Positions 31,849 to 39,779 of a stretch of 64,000 nucleotides of DNA are shown here, piece by piece. Both the position numbers and the translations under genes were made by a program. The notes beneath the pieces are model-generated. The model did not search any database and was not told where the DNA came from. It worked only from the letters and a program-made list of their open reading frames with translations. Numbering within the stretch: the first letter of the stretch is position 1; every line of letters begins with the position of its first letter. Source of the stretch: Halorubrum lipolyticum DSM 21995 (GTDB taxonomy: Archaea; Halobacteriota; Halobacteria; Halobacteriales; Haloferacaceae); contig NZ_AOJG01000010.1 of NCBI RefSeq assembly GCF_000337375.1, positions 41,872-105,871 of the forward strand, in the 5' to 3' direction.

Positions 31849-32997
31849 ATGGACACCGAATTCGCGTACTGGGTGCCGAACGTCAGCGGTGGGCTGGTCG
31901 TCTCGGACTGGGAGACGGAGACGGACTGGACGTACGACTACAACCTCGACCTCGCTCGCACGGCGGAGTCCGTCGGGTTCGACTACGCGCTCGCACAGGC
32001 GCGCTTCTTCGGCAGCTACGGGGCGGACAAACAGCTGGAGGCGCTGTCGATCGCCAACGCGCTCGCGGCGCAGACCGACGAGCTGCACGTGATCGGCGCG
32101 GTCCACCCCGGGCTGTGGGAGCCCGGCCCGCTGGCGAACTTCATCTCGACCGCCGACCGCATCAGCGACGGGCGCTTCTCGATCAACGTCGTCTCCGGCT
32201 GGTTCAAGGGGGAGTTCACCGGGTTCGGCCAGCCCTGGCTCGAACACGACGAGCGGTACGCCCGCTCGTCGGAGTTCATCGAGGTGCTGAAGGCGCTGTG
32301 GACCGAGGAGCGCGCGACCTACGACGGTCGGTTCTACACGATCGGGAGGGACATCGACGGCTTCGAGGGCGCGCCGCTGGAGCCGAAACCCGTACAGGAC
32401 CCGTACCCGCAGGTGTTCCAGGGCGGGAACTCGCAGGCGGCCCGCGAGATGGCCGCGAGACACGCCGACGTCCTCTTTATCAACGGCGGGAGCCTCCAGG
32501 AGATCCGCGCCGTCATCGACGACGTGGAGGCGTACGCCGAGGGGTTCGGGACGGAGCCGCCCCGGTTCGCCGCGAACGCGTTCGTCATCCAGCGCGACAC
32601 CGAGGACGAGGCCAAGGAGGTCTTGGAGGGGATCATCGAGAACGCCACCGACGAGGCGGTCGACGCGTTCAAAGAGCAGGTGAAAGAGGCCGGGCAGTCG
32701 TCGGAGGAGGGCGAGGGGATGTGGGCCGACTCCGACTTCGAGGACCTCGTGCAGTACAACGACGGCTTCAAGACCGGCCTCATCGGGACCGACGACCAGA
32801 TCGTCGAGCGGATCCGGAAGCTGGACGCGATCGGGATCGACATCGTCCTCGCGGGCTTCCTCGACTTCGAGCCGGAGCTCGAACGCTTCGGCGAAACGAT
32901 CATCCCGGCGATCGACGCCGCCGACCCGCTCGACCCCGACGAGGTCGACGCAGTCGACGAGATCGAGGAGGTCGGCGGCGCGAAGGTGGCCCGGTAG
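31849..32997 (+). CDS. LLM-class flavin-dependent monooxygenase, SfnG/SsuD-like
   Basis: The 382-residue enzyme has a luciferase-like TIM barrel. It starts EFAYWVPNVSGGLVVS, close to the opening of FMNH2-dependent dimethylsulfone monooxygenase SfnG. AALTDELHVIGAVHPG-type, ISDGRFSINVVSGWFKGEF and YPQVFQGGNSQAAREMAARHADVLFING are the typical barrel segments (partly quoted: SINVVSGWFKGEF, QVFQGGNSQ). SfnG-type enzymes convert dialkyl sulfones to sulfinates; the substrate here is inferred. Its stop TAG is directly followed by the ATG of an FMN reductase, making a two-component system. An SsuABC-type importer exists at 8954-11856 and may supply sulfonates. Confidence 0.85.
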   Translation: MDTEFAYWVPNVSGGLVVSDWETETDWTYDYNLDLARTAESVGFDYALAQARFFGSYGADKQLEALSIANALAAQTDELHVIGAVHPGLWEPGPLANFISTADRISDGRFSINVVSGWFKGEFTGFGQPWLEHDERYARSSEFIEVLKALWTEERATYDGRFYTIGRDIDGFEGAPLEPKPVQDPYPQVFQGGNSQAAREMAARHADVLFINGGSLQEIRAVIDDVEAYAEGFGTEPPRFAANAFVIQRDTEDEAKEVLEGIIENATDEAVDAFKEQVKEAGQSSEEGEGMWADSDFEDLVQYNDGFKTGLIGTDDQIVERIRKLDAIGIDIVLAGFLDFEPELERFGETIIPAIDAADPLDPDEVDAVDEIEEVGGAKVAR

Positions 32998-33594
32998 ATG
33001 GCGGACCGAACCCTCCTCGGGATCGTCGGCAGCGTCTCCGCCGACTCCCGGACCCGGACCGCGGTCGAAATCGCGTTGGACGCGGCCGCCGAACGGGACG
33101 GCGTCGAGACCGAGGTGCTCCACCTCGCCGACTACGACCTCGAGACCGCCGACGGGCGCGGCATCGACAACTACGATGGCGGCACCGCAGAGGCGCTCGA
33201 ACTGATCGTCGAGGCGGACGCCTACGTCGTCGGGACGCCGGTGTACCGCGGCTCGTACTCGGGCGCGCTCAAGAACCTCCTCGACATGGTTCCGCGGGGA
33301 CAGTGGCAGGGCGACGCCGCCCCCTTCGAGAACGCGGCGGTCGGGCTCGTCGCGACCGGCGCGACCGACCACCACTTCCTCGCGGTCGATCAGGAGCTCC
33401 GTCCGGCCTTCGCGTTCTTCGGCGCGCACGCGGTCGGGGGCGCGACGTACGCGAGCGGCGACGACTTCGAGGAGGGCGAACTCGTCGACGAGGCGGTCCG
33501 CGAGCGCCTCGCGACGCTCGGCGGGGCCACGGTCGACCTGTCGGAAGCGATCGACGAGTCGGAGGCGCTCGGGTCGCTCGGTCCGGCGATCTGA
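32998..33594 (+). CDS. NADPH-dependent FMN reductase, SsuE/MsuE-like
   Basis: The 198-residue flavodoxin-fold protein shows the phosphate-binding segment GIVGSVSADSRTRTAVEIAL, the flavin motif VVGTPVYRGSYSGALKNLLDM (residues about 78-98), and the SsuE-like length. It should supply FMNH2 to the monooxygenase encoded immediately upstream; the genes abut with no gap and are surely co-transcribed. The decayed aminotransferase follows 27 bases later. Confidence 0.9.
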   Translation: MADRTLLGIVGSVSADSRTRTAVEIALDAAAERDGVETEVLHLADYDLETADGRGIDNYDGGTAEALELIVEADAYVVGTPVYRGSYSGALKNLLDMVPRGQWQGDAAPFENAAVGLVATGATDHHFLAVDQELRPAFAFFGAHAVGGATYASGDDFEEGELVDEAVRERLATLGGATVDLSEAIDESEALGSLGPAI

Positions 33595-33621
33595 GCTGCT
33601 CTTCGGGGCGCGGTCGCGTCC

Positions 33622-33925
33622 CCGAACGACGCGCCGGTCGCGTTCGAAGAGGGGCGCGACGCGTCTCTCAAAGACGCGGACGGCAACCCCCTCCTCGACT
33701 TCTTCGCGGGCATCGGCGTCTCCGACTCGACGCTCTCGTCCACGCGAACCCCTATGTCAGCGAGGGCGTCCGGGAGCCCGTCGACAAGCTCGACCGGTTC
33801 GCGCCCGGGAGCCTCGGCGGCAGCAACCGGTTCGTCTTCGGCGGCCTCACCAGCAGCGACGCCGTCGAGGCGTCGATCGAGCTCGCGAAGGACAACACGA
33901 GCGCGAGCGGTCTGTACCACTCACT
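33622..33925 (+). pseudogene. Decayed class III aminotransferase gene
   Basis: In one frame (from 33622) the sequence reads [19 protein letters not shown] and [10 protein letters not shown], the N-terminal signature of class III PLP aminotransferases of the diaminobutyrate/aminobutyrate group. The frame then shifts near 33725-33745 and continues as [19 protein letters not shown]. About 20 residues are missing before [17 protein letters not shown], which continues [17 protein letters not shown] and then stops matching. The PLP lysine region and the remaining three quarters of the enzyme are absent. It is a remnant, not a gene. Confidence 0.85.
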
Positions 33926-34040
33926 CCCGCTATCGAGCGCCGCTGTGTCCGCAGCGACCGCTGTCGAGATGTCCGCAGCGACCGCTACGGGGTTCGGCGG
34001 TGCCCGTCTCGCAAAAACCGAACCGCGATCGGTGGCCGAG

Positions 34041-34559
34041 TTACGCTTCGACGACTTCGATGGCGCCGAGCATCCCGTTCCCTCGGTGGGGGTTGCAGTA
34101 GTAGAGCTGGATCCCGGTGTTGTCGAACGACTGCTCGAAGGTCTCGCCCTCCTCGTCGACGGAGGTCCCGCTGTCGAAGTCCGACTCGGAGCCCTCGTCG
34201 GAGACGACGTTGTGCGCGCCGCCCGTTCCGGTCCACTCCCAGACGACGGTCGTGCTGGAGTCGATCCGGATCGCCGCCGGATCGAAGGCGAACCCCACGT
34301 CGCCGGCGCCGACCGCGACCGTGACCTCGTCCTGCCCGGTGTAGTCCATGATCGTCCCGTCGTACATCCGGGCGTCGGAGAGGTACTCGTCGATCTCGTT
34401 CGGGACGTCGTCGGCGGGCGACCCGCCGCCGTCCGACCCGTCAGACCCGTCCGAGCCGTCACCGCCGTCCCCGCCGCCGGAACAGCCGGCGAGCGTTCCC
34501 AGGGTCAGCGCGGCTCCGGTTCCGGCGACGTACCGTCGTCTAGACAGTCTATCAGACAT
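34041..34559 (-). CDS. Halocyanin-type blue copper lipoprotein
   Basis: The 172-residue protein has a Tat-type signal ([16 protein letters not shown]) and lipobox ending LAGC, followed by a glycine/aspartate linker. The cupredoxin domain carries the four type I copper ligands: His in [10 protein letters not shown], Cys and His in [11 protein letters not shown], and Met in the same segment. Halocyanins are membrane-attached mobile electron carriers on the outer face. The ATG at 34559 is preferred over the GTG at 34562. It stands alone, convergent with the aminotransferase remnant. Confidence 0.92.
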   Translation of the reverse strand: MSDRLSRRRYVAGTGAALTLGTLAGCSGGGDGGDGSDGSDGSDGGGSPADDVPNEIDEYLSDARMYDGTIMDYTGQDEVTVAVGAGDVGFAFDPAAIRIDSSTTVVWEWTGTGGAHNVVSDEGSESDFDSGTSVDEEGETFEQSFDNTGIQLYYCNPHRGNGMLGAIEVVEA

Positions 34560-34694
34560 CACTATCGAGTAGGGGTTCGAGCCTTACAAACCCCTTGATG
34601 AACCCCGTGCGACGAGAACTGCCGGCCGCCGCGTAGGCCGACGACACGCCCCGCCGTCGGCGGCTTTATTCGCGGGCGCCGCCGTGGTCGACTC

Positions 34695-35294
34695 ATGCGA
34701 GAGGACGAGTTGGCGACGCGCGTGGTCGACCACTACACGGCGGTCCACGACGACCCCGAGATCCGGTTGGAGGAGCCGTACGACGCCGAGGGTCGTCGCG
34801 GGGTCGTCGACGTGTACGTCCGCGTTCGCGCGCCGGAGCGGGTCGACCACGTCATCGAGCTCAAGGGCGACGCGGCGGTGCGGCGCGCGACCGGCGCCAA
34901 CGAGGTCCTCCGGCAGTACCGCCGGATGGAACGGTACTTCCACGCCGACGCGAGCCACGCGCTTCGCCCCAAGCTCGGACGCACCGAGCCGGGCGCGCGG
35001 TTCCGCCTCTGTTTCGCGCCGACCCCCACCTGCGTCTATCACGTCGCGACCCACCGGTCGCTGTACGGTTCCGTCGACGCGGCGGCGCGGGTCGACGACG
35101 TGCCCGCGGCGCGGACGGTCGCGTTTCTCACCGGACTCGACGGCGACCCCGCCGACCTCGGGATGGTGTCGGTCAACGGGGACGCGCCGTTCGGCTCGCC
35201 GGCGTTTTTAAAGGCCGTGCCCGACGGCTCCCGGCTGGCGGAGAGCATTCGGCGGGTCGACGACGACGTGATCGACCCGGAGGGTGCAGAATAG
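34695..35294 (+). CDS. Uncharacterised protein with a PD-(D/E)xK nuclease-like core
   Basis: The 199-residue protein is not one I recognise. The N-terminal part has the layout of the restriction-endonuclease-like fold: Glu3 or later helix, Asp39 in RRGVVDVYVRV, then Glu55-x-Lys57 in DHVIELKGD, and a following helix with Gln74 (NEVLRQYRRMERYF). This D-ExK-Q arrangement is the usual active site. The C-terminal half (FRLCFAPTPTCVYHVATH) is of unknown fold. It is alone, downstream of a divergent halocyanin gene and convergent with the helix-turn-helix gene at 35327. Confidence 0.6.
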   Translation: MREDELATRVVDHYTAVHDDPEIRLEEPYDAEGRRGVVDVYVRVRAPERVDHVIELKGDAAVRRATGANEVLRQYRRMERYFHADASHALRPKLGRTEPGARFRLCFAPTPTCVYHVATHRSLYGSVDAAARVDDVPAARTVAFLTGLDGDPADLGMVSVNGDAPFGSPAFLKAVPDGSRLAESIRRVDDDVIDPEGAE

Positions 35295-35326
35295 GGGTAT
35301 CCGGGCACGGCGACCCGGCGGTCGGC

Positions 35327-35680
35327 TCAGTACTCCTCGTACGCGAGGTTCATCATCCACTGCGAGAAGGCGTCCGCCTGCGCGTCGACCTCCTCCTCCC
35401 CGATGAACGGCGAGAGCATGTCGCCGGCCATGAGCAGCGAGAAGTCCAAGTCGCGGGGCGCGGGTTCGAGGTAGTAGGTGTTGTGGCCGTTGTAGACGGT
35501 GTCCGAGCGCTGGATGAGCCCGGACTCCTCTAACGCCTCCGCGATCCGGCTCCCCTTCCGCGAGGAGACGTCGAGTTCCTTCCAGAAGTCGCTCTGGTGG
35601 ATGCCACCGGTCTCGCGGATGAGTTCGAGGCCGGCGCGTTCGTCCTCCGAGAGGTCGGCCTCGAGTTCGGACACGCTCAT
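35327..35680 (-). CDS. Winged helix-turn-helix protein (MarR/DUF7343-like)
   Basis: The 117-residue protein has an N-terminal winged helix: EDERAGLELIRETGGIHQSDFWKELDVSSRKGSRIAEALEESGLIQR spans helix 1 to the wing (HQSDFWKELDVS and RIAEALEESGLI are the key parts), followed by a wing strand. The C-terminus (LLMAGDMLSPFIGEEE) is helical. This form of winged helix is common in haloarchaea as a stand-alone regulator. The ATG at 35680 starts the conserved MSVSELE; the upstream open frame is a shadow. Target unknown. Confidence 0.8.
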   Translation of the reverse strand: MSVSELEADLSEDERAGLELIRETGGIHQSDFWKELDVSSRKGSRIAEALEESGLIQRSDTVYNGHNTYYLEPAPRDLDFSLLMAGDMLSPFIGEEEVDAQADAFSQWMMNLAYEEY

Positions 35681-35736
35681 ACAGTACCGGGCGCCCGCGA
35701 GTCGCTTAAAACTGGCTTTCCGCGCCGTCGCCGCCG

Positions 35737-36633
35737 CTACGCCGATCCGCCGGGTCCGAACCCCGCCGGCAGGGACACCGGCTCCGCGGGGGTCTCGCAG
35801 GGCGGCCCGTCGGCGTACGCGAACTCGGGAGCCACTCCGGGGTCGGAGTCGGTTCGGATCCGCGTGAACGACCGGGTGCCGAAGCCGTCGCCGTGGAGGC
35901 AGGCGCCGTACTCGTGGTCCGCGAGCACGGCGCTCGCGCGGTCGAGCCACTCCCCGCTCGACTCGCCGGGGCGGGGCGAAACCGCGGCCGCGACCGCTCT
36001 GGCGCTGTCGGCGCGCTCCGCGCCGAACTCCCGTCGGCGCTCCGGGACCGCGAACCGCTCGACGCCGTTGACGACGCCGCCGACGTTGCCGACGACGTGG
36101 ACACCGGGGTCGAGGCGGGTGATCGTCAGCCCGCCGTCGTACGAGAGGAGGAAGGCGGCGGTCTCGTCGGCGAGCACCAGGTTGAACCCGTCGTACGACC
36201 GGGTTTCGAGGTCGCGCTCGACCGTTCGAACAGCGTCCTCCGCGGAGTCTGCCGTCAGGCAGTCGCGGACGAGCAGGCCGCGGGACCGGTCGCCCTCGCG
36301 GTCGGCGTCGAGCCAGCGGTTCGTGACCGCAGCGACGACCCCCGACCCCGAGAGCCCGATCCACGTCCCGCCGGCCTCCGCGTCGCGGGGCGCGACGTAC
36401 CCGTCGCCGGTGTCGGTGCCGTCGCCGGTATCGCCGCCGTCGCCGGTATCGCCGCCGTCGCCGGTGTCGGTGCCGTCGCCGGTATCGCCGCCGTCGCCGG
36501 TATCGCCGCCGTCGCCGTCGTTCCCGCGAAGCGCCGGGGGCTCGGACGGCCGCTCCAGCGCCTCGTCGCGGTTCGCGGCGAGCGCGATCGGCGCGTCACC
36601 GAAGGTTCGCCACGCGAGCGTGAGGGTGCACAC
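35737..36633 (-). CDS. NRDE (TANGO2) family protein with an inserted repeat
   Basis: The 298-residue protein starts MCTLTLAW and carries ALAANRDE, the name-giving motif, and AGGTWIGLS, the second conserved block. Between them, at about residues 37-79, sits a repeat of GDGGDT and GDGTDT units not typical of the family. The rest (GLLVRDCLTADSAEDAV, YDGFNLVLAD, VHVVGNVGG) follows the family pattern, including the conserved Cys2, which may act as a catalytic nucleophile (Ntn-like). TANGO2 proteins are linked to haem and lipid handling in eukaryotes; the archaeal role is unknown. Confidence 0.88.
   Translation of the reverse strand: MCTLTLAWRTFGDAPIALAANRDEALERPSEPPALRGNDGDGGDTGDGGDTGDGTDTGDGGDTGDGGDTGDGTDTGDGYVAPRDAEAGGTWIGLSGSGVVAAVTNRWLDADREGDRSRGLLVRDCLTADSAEDAVRTVERDLETRSYDGFNLVLADETAAFLLSYDGGLTITRLDPGVHVVGNVGGVVNGVERFAVPERRREFGAERADSARAVAAAVSPRPGESSGEWLDRASAVLADHEYGACLHGDGFGTRSFTRIRTDSDPGVAPEFAYADGPPCETPAEPVSLPAGFGPGGSA
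36405..36520. repeat. In-frame 18-base tandem repeat within the NRDE gene
   Basis: The minus-strand gene contains about six 18-base units based on GCCGTCGCCGGTATCGCC, organised as a 54-base super-unit present twice (from 36411 and from 36465). Because the unit is a multiple of three, changes in copy number keep the reading frame. It encodes GDGGDT/GDGTDT. Confidence 0.85.
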
Positions 36634-36700
36634 GGCGGTGATCGGGCGGGAGACGAGGAAAAACCCGCGGTCGGCAGGTGCGCGAGTCTTTACTCACAAT

Positions 36701-36714
36701 AAAAGAAATCTTTT
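36701..36714. promoter_or_regulatory. Inverted repeat AAAAGA-AA-TCTTTT upstream of glucose dehydrogenase
   Basis: This perfect 14-base inverted repeat lies 26-39 bases before the gdh ATG, next to a possible TATA element CAATAAAAG (36697-36705). It overlaps the place where the TATA box or start site must be, so it could be an operator. The adjacent gfcR product is the obvious candidate regulator. Confidence 0.45.
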
Positions 36715-36739
36715 GGTGGCTGGCCGCCAAGACCGGGAC

Positions 36740-37810
36740 ATGAAAGCGATCGCCGTGTACGACGGGGAAGACGAACCGGTCGTTACAGAGAAGCCGCGGC
36801 CGGAGCCGGCGCCCGGAGAGGCGCTCGTCCGAACTCTCCGGGTCGGCGTCGACGGGACTGACCACGAGGTCATCGCCGGGGGCCACGGGGGCGCTCCCGA
36901 GGGAGAGGACCACCTCGTGTTGGGCCACGAGGCGGTCGGCGTGATCGAGGACCCGAACGACACGCCGTTCGAAGTCGGGGACGTCGTGGTGCCGACGGTC
37001 CGGCGACCGCCGAACGGGGCGAACGAGTACTTCGCTCGCGGCGAGCCCGACATGGCGCCGGAGGGTCGGTACCACGAGCGCGGCATCGTCGGCGCCCACG
37101 GGTTCATGGCGGAGTACTTCACCAGCCCCGCGGAGTTCCTGGTCGAGATCCCGCCGGCGCTGACCGAGTGGGGGTTCCTCGTCGAGCCCGTCTCGATCGC
37201 GGAGAAGGCGATCGAACACGCCCACGCCAGCCGGTCGGCGTTCCACTGGGAGCCGGAGTCGGCGCTGATCCTGGGTAACGGCTCGCTCGGACTGTTGACC
37301 GTCGCGGTCCTCGACGAGGAGTTCGACCGACTCTACTGTCTCGGCCGCCGCGAGCGCCCCGACCCGACGATCGAGATCATCGAGTCGCTCGGCGCGACCT
37401 ACGTCAACTCCACCGAGACGCCGGTGCCGTCGGTGCCGGAGGCCCACGAGCCGATGGACTTCGTCTTCGAGGCGACCGGCTACGCGCCCCACGCCTTCGA
37501 GACGATCGAGGCGCTCGCGCCAAACGGGGTCGGCGCGCTGCTCGGCGTCCCGGGCGACTGGGAGTTCGAGATCGACGGCGGGCGGCTCCACCGGGAGTTC
37601 GTCCTCCACAACAAGGCGCTCGTCGGGAGCGTCAACTCCGGCTACGAGCACTTCGAGGCCGCCGTCGACTCGCTGTCCCGCTTCTCCGAGGGATTCCTCG
37701 GCGATCTCGTCACGGGCGTCTACGGGCTCGACGAGTTCGAGGCCGCGTTCGCGGATGACGACACGACTATTAAAACGGCGGTCGAATTCGACGCATATGA
37801 AGAACGTTGA
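36740..37810 (+). CDS. gdh: Glucose 1-dehydrogenase (semi-phosphorylative Entner-Doudoroff pathway)
   Basis: The 356-residue medium-chain dehydrogenase starts MKAIAVYDGEDEPVV and shows the haloarchaeal glucose dehydrogenase pattern: GVDGTDHEVIAGGHGG (Asp-His in place of the usual zinc-binding Cys-His), LGHEAVG, NGANEYFARGEPDM, and VEPVSIAEKAIEHA. The Rossmann motif is ILGNGSLGLL. It oxidises glucose to gluconolactone with NADP, the first step of the haloarchaeal pathway. It overlaps the regulator gfcR by 14 bases, the same gene pair as in Haloferax volcanii. Confidence 0.93.
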   Translation: MKAIAVYDGEDEPVVTEKPRPEPAPGEALVRTLRVGVDGTDHEVIAGGHGGAPEGEDHLVLGHEAVGVIEDPNDTPFEVGDVVVPTVRRPPNGANEYFARGEPDMAPEGRYHERGIVGAHGFMAEYFTSPAEFLVEIPPALTEWGFLVEPVSIAEKAIEHAHASRSAFHWEPESALILGNGSLGLLTVAVLDEEFDRLYCLGRRERPDPTIEIIESLGATYVNSTETPVPSVPEAHEPMDFVFEATGYAPHAFETIEALAPNGVGALLGVPGDWEFEIDGGRLHREFVLHNKALVGSVNSGYEHFEAAVDSLSRFSEGFLGDLVTGVYGLDEFEAAFADDDTTIKTAVEFDAYEER

Positions 37811-38432
37811 CGACCTGATAGACAGCGCGGCCGAGCTCGCGGAACACGGCCTCTCGAAGGGCGAAATCGCCGACGAACTGAACGTCTCGCGGGAGACCGC
37901 GAGCTGGCTCGTCGAGCGCGCCGGCGGGAACGACACCGGCGCCGAGACGGCGGCGTCGACCACGACGGCCGACATCCACGTCGACTGGTCGGCCCTCGGG
38001 CGCGACTCGACGCGGCTCCGGTACGCGGCGAGCGCGATGGCGGACCTGCTGGCCAAGCAGGGCGAGGATGTCGACCTGACGGTCGGTATCGAGAAGGCCG
38101 GCGCGCCGCTCGCGACCGCGGTCGCGAACCAGCTCGACACGGACCTGGGGACGTACGCGCCCGCGAAACACCAGTGGGAAGAGGGCGACATCGACGAACA
38201 GGGCGGCGGCTTCTCGCGCAACTTCGCCGCCATCCGCGACCGCGACTGCTACGTCGTCGACGACATCATCACCTCGGGGACGACGATGCGCGAGTCGATC
38301 GACGCGATCCGCGAGCAGGGCGGCGAGCCCGTCGCGTGCGTCGTGCTCGTCGACAAGCGCGGGTACGACGAGATCGACGACGTCCCCGTGTACTCGCTCG
38401 TCGACGTGGTGCGCGTCGACCGCGAGGAGTGA
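37797..38432 (+). CDS. gfcR: Transcriptional regulator GfcR (HTH plus phosphoribosyltransferase-like domain)
   Basis: The 211-residue protein has an N-terminal helix-turn-helix (LSKGEIADELNVSRETASWL, about residues 17-36), then a phosphoribosyltransferase-type domain with the PRPP-binding loop YVVDDIITSGTTMRESI (about 148-164). This is the OrfE/PyrE-like regulator group; in Haloferax volcanii GfcR activates genes of sugar breakdown. Overlap with gdh by 14 bases suggests co-transcription. The start at 37797 is the ATG within the last codons of gdh. Confidence 0.93.
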   Translation: MKNVDDLIDSAAELAEHGLSKGEIADELNVSRETASWLVERAGGNDTGAETAASTTTADIHVDWSALGRDSTRLRYAASAMADLLAKQGEDVDLTVGIEKAGAPLATAVANQLDTDLGTYAPAKHQWEEGDIDEQGGGFSRNFAAIRDRDCYVVDDIITSGTTMRESIDAIREQGGEPVACVVLVDKRGYDEIDDVPVYSLVDVVRVDREE

Positions 38433-38520
38433 GTCGCTCGCGAGCCGCCACCGGCCACGCCTCCCTGTCGCGTCGATCCCGTGCGGAACCCATTTGCGTC
38501 GCCGGCGCGTACGGCTCTCC

Positions 38521-38865
38521 ATGACGTTCCAACCCGAGACCGACGCCGAGCCCGACGAGATCGCGGCCCGAGTCGAGGAGGCGATCGCCGACAACGACGT
38601 GGTGCTTTTCATGAAGGGGAACCGCCTGATGCCGCAGTGCGGCTACTCGCAGCGCGCGGTCGAGCTGATCGGCCAGCACGTCGAGGAGTTCGAGACCGTC
38701 GACGTACTTCCGGCGCTGCCCCACTACCGCGAGGCGCTCGAGTCCCGCAGCGGCTGGGAGACCATCCCCCAGACGTTCGTCGACGGTGAGTTCGTCGGCG
38801 GAAGCGACGTGCTGGCGGAGCTCGACGAGCGCGGCGAGCTGGCCGCCGAGCTGGGCGCCGAGTAG
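38521..38865 (+). CDS. Monothiol glutaredoxin (Grx4/GrxD-like)
   Basis: The 114-residue thioredoxin-fold protein follows the monothiol glutaredoxin pattern: VEEAIADNDVVLFMKGN, then MPQCGYSQRAVELIG (active-site CGYS, the CGFS variant), WETIPQTFVDGEFVGGSDVL (TVP-type and GG glutathione or ligand contacts). Such proteins carry iron-sulfur clusters. Haloarchaea use gamma-glutamylcysteine in place of glutathione, so that thiol may be the ligand. The ATG at 38521 is used; an in-frame upstream codon at 38494 adds only basic residues. Confidence 0.92.
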   Translation: MTFQPETDAEPDEIAARVEEAIADNDVVLFMKGNRLMPQCGYSQRAVELIGQHVEEFETVDVLPALPHYREALESRSGWETIPQTFVDGEFVGGSDVLAELDERGELAAELGAE

Positions 38866-38987
38866 CTCCGCCGGGATCCGCCCGAGTAGTCCCTCCGCGA
38901 TCCGCCCAAACCGACGCCGACGGAGGCTCACGGCCCTCGTTTTTCGCGGCGTAGTCGAATCCTAACCTCGAAGGTCGAAGGGCAGGC

Positions 38988-38997
38988 GATATAAACC
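38988..38997 (+). promoter_or_regulatory. TATA box of the gene at 39078
   Basis: GATATAAACC is followed by the partial repeat ACCCTAGGTAGGGTAGG. The start codon at 39078 is about 85 bases away, so an untranslated leader of roughly 60 bases is expected, which is uncommon here. Confidence 0.45.
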
Positions 38998-39077
38998 TAC
39001 GGACCCTAGGTAGGGTAGGTGCAGCAGTCGCCGCTGCCGCCGTGTCGATCGGCTCGACCCATCTCACCCAACCAACA

Positions 39078-39647
39078 ATGACAGGCCGCGTGTTCAGACT
39101 TCATTCGACGCTCGAACTGCCACTCGAAGACGTGGAGACGTACTTCGAAGAAGATCCCGACCTCCCGCCGGAGATCGACGACATCGACATCACGCGTCGA
39201 AACAACACCCTCATCATCAAGGCCCTGTCCGACGACGAGTCAATCAGCAAGTACACGCCGACCGCCCAGCTGAAGGCGTCGGTCACGGAGACGCGCGTGT
39301 GGGAGGAAGAGCCCCCGCGCGCCGGCGGCCCGCAGTGGATGGACGACGAGGAGGAAGAGATCCCCTCCGAGCTCGTCGAGTTCGCCTGCTTCAAGGGCGA
39401 CCGCGAGACCGTCCTCCAGAACTCCGCGCTCCAGTACCCGATGTTCCTCGTGTTGCGCGAGATCGCGACCCTCTCGGAGAAGGGGACGCTGACCGCGATC
39501 ACCGAAGAGGACGGGGAGCTGGAGGCGACGCGCATCGTCGAGGGCGAACCGCGTCCCGCGAGCATCGAGGTCGTCGAGAGCCCGCAGGGGGCGGGCGACG
39601 GCGACGGCGGCGTCAACTGGCGCGACAACGAGTTCATCTCGGACTGA
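39078..39647 (+). CDS. Conserved haloarchaeal protein (DUF7110-like), unknown function
   Basis: The 189-residue protein starts MTGRVFRLHSTLELPLEDVETYF and is soluble, acidic and without known motifs. An alpha/beta N-terminal part (TLIIKALSDDESISKYTPTAQLKAS) is followed by a helical region (LVEFACFKGDRETVLQNSALQ) and an acidic tail. I recall the family as DUF7110, highly conserved among haloarchaea; the number needs checking. The ATG at 39078 (AACAATG) is chosen because it starts the conserved block; an upstream in-frame codon at 39042 is less likely. Confidence 0.75.
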   Translation: MTGRVFRLHSTLELPLEDVETYFEEDPDLPPEIDDIDITRRNNTLIIKALSDDESISKYTPTAQLKASVTETRVWEEEPPRAGGPQWMDDEEEEIPSELVEFACFKGDRETVLQNSALQYPMFLVLREIATLSEKGTLTAITEEDGELEATRIVEGEPRPASIEVVESPQGAGDGDGGVNWRDNEFISD

Positions 39648-39779
39648 GGTCCGGTCCGGTCCGGTCCGGTTCGGTCCGGTGCGATGCCGACCGATTTCTC
39701 TCGCGTCCCGTCGTTCACCCGTCCAGCGACGGCGTCGCGGACCGCCGACGCTTTAGGCGCGCCGAGCCTTCCACCGCCA

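Noticed and set aside
31545..34598. A 1017-residue open frame on the plus strand
   Set aside because: It runs in the wrong frame across the SfnG-like and SsuE-like genes. Its arginine-rich content is typical of shadow frames in GC-rich DNA. Only its final part coincides with the aminotransferase remnant.
36405..36520. Possible CRISPR array in the NRDE region
   Set aside because: The units are contiguous 18-base coding repeats without spacers, and they translate in frame within a conserved gene.
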